A stretch of 64,000 nt of DNA from NCBI GenBank assembly GCA_963693315.1, contig OY856186.1, positions 384,622,215-384,686,214 on the forward strand, in the 5' to 3' direction. Position 1 is the stretch's first letter; each line of letters opens with the position of its first letter. This stretch comes from Diogma glabrata. Its lineage: Eukaryota > Arthropoda > Insecta > Diptera > Cylindrotomidae. Below the pieces are notes generated by a model that did no database searches, was not told the DNA's origin, and worked only from the letters and a program-made list of their open reading frames with translations. A program made the position numbers and the translations under genes. This document shows positions 32,884 through 42,400 of this stretch, piece by piece.

Positions 32884-35057
32884 TGTTAGCGCCTCTGACT
32901 GGCAGTGGACTGTATTAAGTTGATTTTTGATTTGATGATCGATGTTACAAAAAAGTCAGAGGCCTGACAAGCTGGATAGCACAACGATGATAGGTGATCT
33001 TGAAATAACACGTGCCTACACAAAAGCACACCTTGAAGAATATGCTGATTATTATATACGTGCCTAGACAAAAGCGCGTTCTTGACGACTATGCAAACTG
33101 GAACTAATGTTGGTTCAATATATATACGTGCCTACACAAAAGCACGTTCTCGATGAATATGTAGACTGGAGTATTGATTTAATATATGTACGTGCCTACA
33201 CAAAAGCACGTTCTCGATGTATATGTGGACTGGAGTAATTATTGATTTAATATATACACGTGCCTACACAAACGCACGTTCTCGATGAATATGTAGACTG
33301 GAGTAATTGTCAATTTAATATATGTACGTGCCTACACATACGCACGTTCTCGATGAATATGCAGACTAGAGTAATTATTGATTTAATATATGTACGTGCC
33401 TACACAAGAGCGCGTTCTCGATGAATATGCAGACTGGAATAATTATTGATTTAATATATATACGTGCCTACACAAAGGCACGATCTCGATGAATATGAAG
33501 ACTAGAGTAATTATTGATTTAATGCATGTACGTGCCTACACAAAAGCACGTTCTCGATGAATATGTAGACTGGAGTAATTATTGATTTAATACATGTACG
33601 TGCCTACACAAAAACACGTTCTCGATGAATATGTAGACTGGAGTAATTATCAATTTAATATATGTACGTGCCTACACAAACGCACGTTCTCGATGAATAT
33701 GCAGACTAGAGTAATTATTGATTTAATATATGTACGTGCCTACACAAGAGCACGTTCTCGATGAATATGCAGACTGGAATAATTATTGATTTAATATATA
33801 TACGTGCCTACACAAAGGCACGATCTCGATGAATATGAAGACTAGAGTAATTATTGATTTAATGCATGTACGTGCCTACACAAAAGCACGTTCTCGATGA
33901 ATATGTAGACTGGACTACTTATTGATTTAATACATGTACGTGCCTACACAAAAGCACGTTCTCGATGAATATGGAGACTGGAGTAATTATCAATTTAATA
34001 TATGTACGTGCCTACACAAAGTTCAATGGATATTCCTTTCTATTTAAACCTCCCTCGTTGATCTGCAGGCTGTTATCGCTTGTTGTAGATAATCCTGATT
34101 CTTCTGAATAATTTTATTTTCATATGCGACTCCACAATAACCGCCAAAAATGTAAACCAAAAGAAAAATATGGCTGTTATACTGCCAAGCGGTTGTAAAT
34201 TTTTAGTTTTTATGTACGTACCTTATTCCTGGCACGTTTTTATATATAAATTTACGTGCCAGGTTCCAAATCACAGCGTTATGAAAAACTGTTCAGCGTT
34301 GTTGTTGTCACCATAATATAGTTTTATTTTTAGTTTAACATTTCACTGATGAAATAATTCAACTCAACTTTTAAAATTTGTTTTAAACTTTATTTGAAAA
34401 TGCGTAAAATATTTATACACAATATTCTGAATTTAATCTAATTTAATTAAAAAACACATTGAATTTTCTAGCAAGTTCGATCAACTTGACAAGAAGACTA
34501 AAAAACGAAGAAGAGAGGCCCCGTCTCAAAAATCACCAATTAAATAACAAAACCAATCCAACCTTTTCCCGCTAGCAGCGCCAACATCAACTATTGGAAT
34601 TAGTTCGAAGAAAACTGCATTATCGGCGCGTGAAAATTATTTGATGTTGACTGCTACATCGACAAAAGTTTGTTATGTTTAAATGTCAGAATGACATACT
34701 CAACCAAAACAAACAACAAACCCAAGGTTAGTTAAATAAATTTTGAATTTTAATTATTTGTTTGAATAAAATTGAATTTGATTTCTTTTCAGATTAGTGA
34801 TTGATTTGCCTGTCGTGATTTTTGGGACGTATGAGCGCATTAAATTAAGTTTTATTTTAACAAACATTGACAAATATTAATTAAATGATTTTGTTTTCCT
34901 TTTTTCAGACTAAAACTAGCAGCCGCAACAATACTGACTGGAACAGCATCGCCGAGAATACTTTGACGAAGGACAGTGCTAAGTATTTATGAATATGACC
35001 TTTTCGAATATTATTATTGTTTTTTTTATTTTTAGGCAAATCTGTCCATCGTCAACA
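32884..35057 (-). repeat. BEL-2 5' LTR (2174 bp)
   Basis: The promoter-bearing copy for the minus-strand element, offset by exactly 10,372 bp from the 3' LTR throughout, so there are no length changes between the copies. The primer site follows after a 3-nt spacer. Confidence 0.95.
33010..34022. repeat. 68-bp tandem array with ACGTG dyads (5' LTR copy)
   Basis: The same 16-occurrence array as in the 3' LTR, shifted by 10,372 bp, with the same unit variants in the same order. In this copy the array lies upstream or within the transcribed start of BEL-2, depending on where the transcription start is. Confidence 0.95.
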
Positions 35058-35062
35058 ATGAG

Positions 35063-35805
35063 GAAGAGCTAGCTGAAATAAAATCTATGATAGTAAACAT
35101 TCAATCATCCCAAAAGTTTATTTGTCAGAGTTTGATTGTATTCGTGATGAAGTTAAAAAAAAATCTGAAGTGAATAAGAATCTAGAGGTTAAAGTTGCTA
35201 GAACTGACAACACTCAAGTGGTACTTGCGAGGCGTATCAATGATTTGGAATCAAAGTTAGATCGAGTTCAACAAGAACCTATATCCAGGAACTTAATTAT
35301 AGCTGGGCTGCCCTGTGATGATATTCAACCTAAAATTATTACTAGTAAAGTGTTTGAAATCCTACAATGTGCGAATTCTATAAATGATGTGTTATCAATG
35401 GAATACATGCCTTCATCTGATGTCTCCAAATATTTGCCAAAATATTCATCAATAATTACAGGTATTAAAAATATACTTATAACGTTTAAAAGTAGTGAAG
35501 CAAGAAACTTAGTAACAGACATGAAAAAGGGAAAGTTGATCCATCTTGGTCAAATAGGAATTAATGCATCTGTTGTTAAGCAAATATATTTTCGTGATCA
35601 CCTCACTCCATATCAATTGGGTTTGTATCGTGAATCCAAGAAGCTTAATAAATACATCAAATATAAATTTCTGTGGGTTAGCAGATGCAATATATTTTTT
35701 CGGAAGGAAGAAAAGGCAAAGGTCGTCAAAATTACATCCAGGAATGATCTTGCTAATCTCATGGAAATTCACCAAATACTCCCTGAACAGATGGAAGATG
35801 TTTGA
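35063..35805 (+). pseudogene. non-LTR ORF1, 3' part: coiled coil and FP-like domain
   Basis: Continuation of ORF1 after BEL-2. It begins with EELAEIKSMIVNIQSSQ, then needs a one-base frame change between about 35112 and 35122. From there the frame is open to 35805: a charged heptad-like stretch (DEVKKKSEVNKNLEVKV, RRINDLESKLDRVQ), the segment SRNLIIAGLPCDD, and a C-terminal region with YFRDHLTPYQLGLYRESKKL and FFRKEEKAKVV. The last part follows the FP-like (baculovirus FP-type) domain found in insect retrotransposon ORF1 proteins. The stop TGA at 35803-35805 overlaps the ORF2 start. Confidence 0.75.
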
Positions 35806-38364
35806 GCATATATATGATTCAAGAAATACCACTAATTCTTATCTTTATTTGTTATTGTTGTATTGCATAAGCAAGTCAAAAACTGAACATTTACAAAGAT
35901 TATTAAAAGATTACGACATCGACGTTATAATTCTGCAAGAAACGCATGCAGCAGATGAAGCGCAACTTACCTCTAGAGGAAACATTGTTGGTTACAAATT
36001 AATTAGTGCTATTTACCATCAATCATATGGATCTGCCACGTATGTTAAGTCAGAAATCCTGAACTGCACGCACGTACTTACACAGACGGACAACGATATA
36101 CATCTTATTGTTGTTGATATATCGGACACGAAAATTGTAAACGTATACAAGCCTCCAAATACAGGATGGCCAGCTGCTACTCTACCATTATTTTATCATC
36201 CAGCAATATATGCTGGTGACTTCAATAGCCATCACACTCAGTGGTCCTACTCAAATAATAATACCAATGGCGTGCAACTGACCGACTGGGCGGATGATAA
36301 CAACATGTTCCTGGTATATGATGCAAAAGACTTGAAAACCTTTAGATCTGCAAGATGGCGACGTGATTACAATCCCGACCTCTGTTTTTCCACAAAAAAC
36401 GAACAACGTAACCCTATTCCAATATCTAGGGCTGTCTTACAAGGTTTTCCACGCTCTCAACATCGTCCAGTAATTCTTGAGGTAGGAATCCAAATTCCAC
36501 TCGTTAACTCTACTCCTCAACCTAGATGGAATTTTAACAAAGCTGATTGGGATAAATACAGGATGAAGTTGGATGCAGTGATTCGCTGGATCCAACCCAT
36601 TCCTAAAAATTACGATAGATTTGTTGGAGCCATCATCTCAACTGCAAAGAAATGCATCCCAAGAGGCTTTCGTGAAGAATATATTCCTGGCTGGAGCAAA
36701 GAGAGCGATATATTATATGAGGAGTACCTTAGTAGTGGTGAGGCAGACGTGGCTGATGACTTAATATACTCACTGGACGCCGCGAGAAAACAAAAGTGGA
36801 TTAAGGCTGTTGAAAACATTGATTTTTCCCATTCAAGCAGGGAAGCATGGAGTCTCCTTCGGAAACTGGGTGGCTCAAACTCAATTACTCGTGCTAACAA
36901 TGAAATAAATCCAGAGGACATCGCAAATCACATAGTAAATATGTCTCGTGCTTCTATTAATCGCCTTCATAAGAGAACAATTAAATGCAAATTAAGAGAA
37001 ATGAAGCGCAATTGCTCGTCTCCATCGAAGTATGCGAACTCTTTTAGTAGCGAAGAACTAGAATCAGCTCTGTCCCAAACAAAAAAACGGAAAAGCAGCT
37101 GGCTACGATGGTGTTTTTCCAGAATTTCTTAAGAATGCTGGAAAAAATGTAAAACAGTGGCTAACTAAATTTTTTCTCGAATGTCCTAGAAACCGGCAAC
37201 CTACCAAAACATTTTAAGACTACGAAAGTGATAGCGATACTTAAGCCAGGTAAACCATCCAATGAACCAGGAAGCTATCGCCCGATTGCCCTTTTGAGCA
37301 CCTGCTATAAATTGCTAGAACGGCTCATATACAATCGTATCGCACCGATATTGAATGACCAGATCCCAGTCGAACAAGCTGGTTTTCGTCCCAATCGCAG
37401 TTGCACTGACCAACTGCTCGCTCTAACATCCTATATCGAAGCTGGGTATCAAAAACAACTAAAAACAGGCGCAGTATTTATCGATCTTACTGCAGCATAT
37501 GACACGGTCTGGCGAATTGGGATTATATATAAGCTGTTCAATGCAATACCTTGTAGCACCATCTCGCGTTTAATTAACAACATGCTGAGTAATCGTGTAT
37601 TCAAAGTTCATCTAAATAATTCCTGCAGTAGTTCTAAAATGCTTAACAATGGTTTACCACAGGGTTCCGTCCTGGCGCCATTACTTTTTAATCTGTACAT
37701 TCATGACATTCCTGACACAACATCAAAGAAATTTGGTTACGCTGATGATTGGACCCTGGCCACTCAAAACAAAGACATGGGTGTTTTGGAGGATTTGCTC
37801 TCAACTGACCTAGCGATAATGAATGACTATTTTCGAACGTGGAGTTTATTTCCCAATCTAAGTAAAACCGAGAGCTCCTGTTTCCACTTAAACAACAAAC
37901 TGGCAAAACACGAACTATCAGTGTTATTTAACGGCACTGTCATTAAATACAATCAACAGCCAAAGTACCTGGGCATTACTCTCGATAGAACTCTTTCTTT
38001 TAAACTCCACCTAGAAAATACGTCACAAAAACTTAAAACGAGAAACAATATATTGCACAAACTGGCAGGCTCTACATGGGGTGCTACTCCAGCTACCCTC
38101 CGAACAACTGCTCTAAGTCTGGTTTACTCAGTGGCTGAGTATGGCGCACCAGTCTGGTTGAATAGCACACATACTCAAAAAGTTGACTGCCAGCTGCATG
38201 CTACGATGCGTACTATAAGTGGTACTATCAGATCCACCCCTTTACCTTGGCTTCCTGTGTTAAGCAATATCGCTCCACCTGCACTCAGACGCTCGCATGC
38301 TCTCATGCGTGAACATAAAAAGGTAACCAACAACACCACGTTACCCTTGCACGAATATTACGGT
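35798..38364 (+). pseudogene. non-LTR ORF2, main part: endonuclease and reverse transcriptase
   Basis: Would encode the endonuclease/RT enzyme that copies the element at a nicked target. The start ATG (35798) overlaps the ORF1 stop by 8 nt, suggesting termination-reinitiation. Endonuclease motifs are VIILQETHA, AIYAGDFNSHHTQW and SQHRPVI. The RT follows: AILKPGKPSNEPGSYRPIAL, PVEQAGFRPNRSC, FIDLTAAYDTVW, GLPQGSVLAPLLFNLYIHD and the active-site box FGYADDW. Two frameshifts separate endonuclease from RT: at the seven-A run 37081-37087 and at about 37170-37190. The frame is then cut at 38364 by BEL-3. It resembles Jockey-superfamily enzymes; the exact clade is not resolved. Confidence 0.85.
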
Positions 38365-38962
38365 TGACGACAATACCTAAACAACTAATTAAAAAACAAT
38401 AATTTAATATAGAAAAATATTAGTTCATCTATCAGAATATAGATTTAGTGAATCTAATTAAAATCAACAAATCATAGAATAATCAATTAGCTTAGGTCAA
38501 AACCTTTCGATCATATTAAATTAGTAAAGTTCACCTTTTTTACAATAGATGTAAGGAAATTTAATTTATATTTGGAAATATTAAGAAAGGCTTCGATTAA
38601 TTATTAAAAGTTTATGATTAAAAAATTTGCATAGTCATCTTCACTTTATATTTGAATTTTCCTGTGAACGGTGAAAAATATTAATTAGCTGTGATTTTGT
38701 TAAAATAAAACAATATTTGAATATTATTTTATGGTTTTTATTTAATAATTTTGGAAATTATACCCGGACATTCTCATCTCATCTGAATATAATAATTGAA
38801 CCTCTGTTGTGAAATATGAAACGCATCATTTTTGGAATAATTTGGTAATTTGTTTGTACAAACATAAAAGGCGGTAAAACTCAACAAATACAAAATAGTA
38901 CAACTGGACTCGTCAAGATAAATTGTGGATACGCAATCAACGAGTGCAGCTGATATTAATCA
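38365..38962 (+). repeat. BEL-3 5' LTR (598 bp)
   Basis: Starts TGACGACAATACC and ends GCTGATATTAATCA. AT-rich, with AAAATAAAACAATATTTG near 38705 as a possible polyadenylation region. Confidence 0.95.
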
Positions 38963-38980
38963 TGGTCCTTCGAGCCGGAT
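38963..38980 (+). promoter_or_regulatory. BEL-3 primer binding site (tRNA-Tyr type)
   Basis: TGGTCCTTCGAGCCGGAT immediately after the LTR end; identical to the BEL-2 site. Confidence 0.88.
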
Positions 38981-39060
38981 TTGCTGCATATAAAATCGTG
39001 AGTACAAGCCAAACTATTCTTTTATATATATAAACACTTTATACAAAAAATAATACTTAA

Positions 39061-39480
39061 AAACGGTGAAAGGTGATTATTTAAACGTGCCAATACTAAT
39101 GAATGAATATAGTGAACACGTTATAAACTTAAGTGAAATTATATAAATACATTTGTGCGAAAATTATAAATCAAAACGGTGAAAGGTGATTATTTAAACG
39201 TGCCAATACTAATGAATGAATATAGTGAACACGTTATAAACTTAAGTGAAATTATATAAATACATTTGTGCGAAAATTATAAATCAAACTGTGAAAGGTG
39301 ATTCTTGAAACGTGTCATTACTGAGTGAATCAATATAGTGATCACGTTATACGCTGAAATAAATATATATAAATACTTTGCGCGAAAATTACTAATTAAA
39401 ACTGCGAAAAGATTATTGAAACGTGTCAATCCTGCAGTAAATATATATAAAAGATATAGTGAGCACGTTGTAGAATTCTT
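39061..39480 (+). repeat. BEL-3 leader tandem array, about 113-bp unit, four copies
   Basis: Units start at 39061, 39174, 39286 and 39398 with AAAC(GG/TG/TGC)GAAA-type sequence. The first two are almost identical and the last two diverged. Each unit has AACGTG about 25-45 nt before CACGTT, an inverted pair kept in all four, and ends in GCGAAAATTA. The array lies between primer site and gag start, and its last units are open in the gag frame upstream of the ATG. Confidence 0.9.
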
Positions 39481-39484
39481 ACAA

Positions 39485-42400
39485 ATGGCGGAAAATAGAG
39501 CAATAAAGCGCTTCTTGAAAACATTAGAAAGTATGAAAGTGCAAGTAAATCTCTTTAGCATTAGTACTCCAATTAGTGATATAAAAACTTGCATGGCTCT
39601 GTTAGCAGACGATTGGAGAGAATTTCAAGCGCTAGAAAAGGCCGTAAAAGGGAAATTTGATGAATCACAAATAGACAACGTGGACAAAATTGAAAATATG
39701 CATCTTGAGTTGAAACAAAAGCTTGTCAAATGGGAAAAGCTTTATGAAGAGAATAATGCACAAATACAAAATAACTCGATGGATGATTTTATGCTTAATC
39801 AAAGCAATTTTCTCCAGCAAATATCATCTATTCATAAACCAGATAATGAGGTTCGTTTACCACGAGTTAATATACCATCGTTTAATGGAGTGTATGCAGA
39901 GTTTCCCTCCTTTCGTGATCTATATGAAGCGTCTGTCCATAACAATAACAATATCTCAAAGGTTCACAAATTGCAATATTTAAAAGGGTTGCTTAAAGGT
40001 GAAGCCTATATGCTGATCAATCATCTGGCAGTGACAGAAGCTAACTACGATGAAGCGTGGGACAAGATAAAGACACGGTACAACAAGCCAAAGCATGTCA
40101 TACACAACTTGTTGAAACAATTTCTGGAACAACCAAACGTACAACAAGGTTGTGCAAAGTCAATTCGTCGCTTAGCTGACGTTTCGGATGAAGTCCTACG
40201 TGGGTTGAAGGTGCTTGATGAGCGTGCTGAAGGCCGTGACCCCTGGCTAATTTATCTACTTATTCAAAAACTAGACCAGGAAACGAGAGAAGCTTGGGCG
40301 CACGAGACAGCGGGAGTCAGCTTCCCTACAATGGAGCAGTTGTTTATCTTTTTAAACAAAAGAAGTGATGCCTTGGAGAGCTTAAGTTCAATGCAGAAGA
40401 CCAAAACGTATCCTCAAAGAAGAAAAAGTGCTTTAGTTTCGCATATAAACCAATTAGTATGCCCGTTATGTGAAGGAGAGCATTATTTAAGCAAATGTGA
40501 TCAATATTTACAGCGAACATTTGCAGAAAGGAAACAACTAGTAGTTGAGAAAAAACTTTGTTTCAATTGTTTATCTTCATCTCACCAGTCAGTGGTGTGT
40601 AGATCCAAATATAAATGTGGTAAATGTCGCAGGAAGCATCATTTGACTCTGCACTCAGAAGAAGATGCTAATAATCCACGGATCAATGCAACTCTCAACG
40701 CAAATGCATTGAATAATACTTTGGAACCATCTAGCTCAACCGATGTTCAAGCAAATGCAGCAGCCATACCAAATTTTCAATCTTTGCTACCAACAGCTAT
40801 AGTTCTAGTAGCTGACAAATCTGGAAATTCTCAGAGATGCAGGTTACTGCTAGATTCCGGATCACAAGCCTCTTTCATCACAGAAGCTTGTGCGCAGCGT
40901 TTGAATTTACCGAGATCTCAAGCAAATGTTGCAGTTACAGGTTTAACAGCTGGAAAAGTAACCACCAGAGGAATTACATCAATAAATATTAAGTCGTTGT
41001 ATTCGTCAGAGGAATCGATTCAAGTTGATGTTTTGATCATAAATCAGCTGCCAACGAGATTACCAAGTTTCAATTTCCAGCTCCAAGACTGTTGTTTTTT
41101 GGACGATTTAAAACTAGCTGATCCATCTTTTAACCAAGTATCTGCCGTTGATATCCTGATAGGAGCTGACAGATTTTTTAGCATTATCAAAGATGGGCAG
41201 TTAACTAACTCAAATAATTCAATAGTCGCACAACGTACCATTTTTGGTTGGATTGCGGCTGGAGTTACCGGTGAAGAAAACGTCGTAAGAACAGACAGCA
41301 GCCAAGAAAGTTATTGTACTTTAAATTTCCATTTAGATGTAGACATTGATAGAACATTAAAACAATTTTTTGAGCAAGAAGAAATTCCCAATGTCCAGAT
41401 TATGAGTCAAGATGATGTCGAGTGTGAAGAATATTATAAAAAGACGCACAAACGAGATGAAAGGGGTCGTTACATCGTCTCTATTCCCTTCAAAAATAAT
41501 ACCGCTCAGCTTGGCAACTCTATCAACGTTGCCAAAAGAAGATTTTTAGCGTTAGAAAGGAAATTTCAATCTAATCCATCACTAAAACATGAATACGCTA
41601 GATTTATAAGTGAATATCTAAGTAGGGGATACCTTGAAGCTGTTTCTGAAGCTGATAAAATGATTGAGCAGTCTAAGTGTTTTTATTTGCCTCATCATTG
41701 TGTGATAAAACAAGCGAGCGAAACGACAAAACTAAGAGTAGTTTTTGATGGATCAGCGAAATCTTCTTCTGGGATATCACTAAATGAAACGATGTTAGTC
41801 GGTCCGACTATTCAGCCCACTTTATGGTCAATCTTATTAAGATTCAGAAAGCACAAAATTGCATTAGCAGCCGACATTGAGAAAATGTACAATCAAATTT
41901 TGGTTTGTGAAAGTGATAGTCAATTTCAACGTATTTTATGGCGAAGCGAAATAGCTGATGAGCTTAAACATTATAAACTAAATACAGTTACCTTTGGTTT
42001 ATCTAGTTCGGCATTTTTAGCTATTAGAAGTATTCATCAGCTAGCATATGATAATCAAGATAGTCATCCAAATATTATTGATCATCTTATAAATGATTTT
42101 TACGTTGATGATTTTATCTCTGGTGCTGATAACATTGAAGAAGCGACGAAACTAAAAAGAGAAATGAATGATTTGTTAATAAGCGGTGGTTTTAATCTAA
42201 GAAAATGGAAATCAAATGTGCCTGAACTCACAGTGAATGGAGAGACACAACAAACCACTTTGTTCAATAATTCAGAAGAATCAAAAATATTAGGTCTACA
42301 GTGGAACGCAGCAGAAGATACTTTTACCTTTAAACTCGATTTGAAGGAGAGTAATGAGCCCACCAAACGTCAAGTTATTTCCGAGTATTCAAGGGTCTTT

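Larger units (their letters stand above)
22512..35057 (-). mobile_element. BEL-2: complete BEL/Pao retrotransposon
   Basis: A 12,546-bp element on the minus strand with two 2174-bp LTRs (22512-24685 and 32884-35057), a tRNA-Tyr primer site, a 549-bp leader with one 1737-codon gag-pol frame, a 2.4-kb untranslated tail with tandem repeats, and a polypurine tract. LTR ends are TGTT...AACA. By eye I found a single difference between the LTRs (near 22663 versus 33035). An open frame and near-identical LTRs point to a very recent insertion. No env-like frame is present. The LTRs are unusually long because of an internal 68-bp array. Confidence 0.95.
22507..35062. repeat. 5-bp target-site duplication ATGAG of BEL-2
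   Basis: ATGAG at 22507-22511 and at 35058-35062 flank the two BEL-2 LTRs exactly. Five base pairs is the usual length for BEL/Pao integration. Confidence 0.95.

Noticed and set aside
39338..39484. Upstream start of BEL-3 gag at 39338
   Set aside because: The extra 49 codons run through diverged leader repeat units. The ATG at 39485 matches the start in BEL-2.
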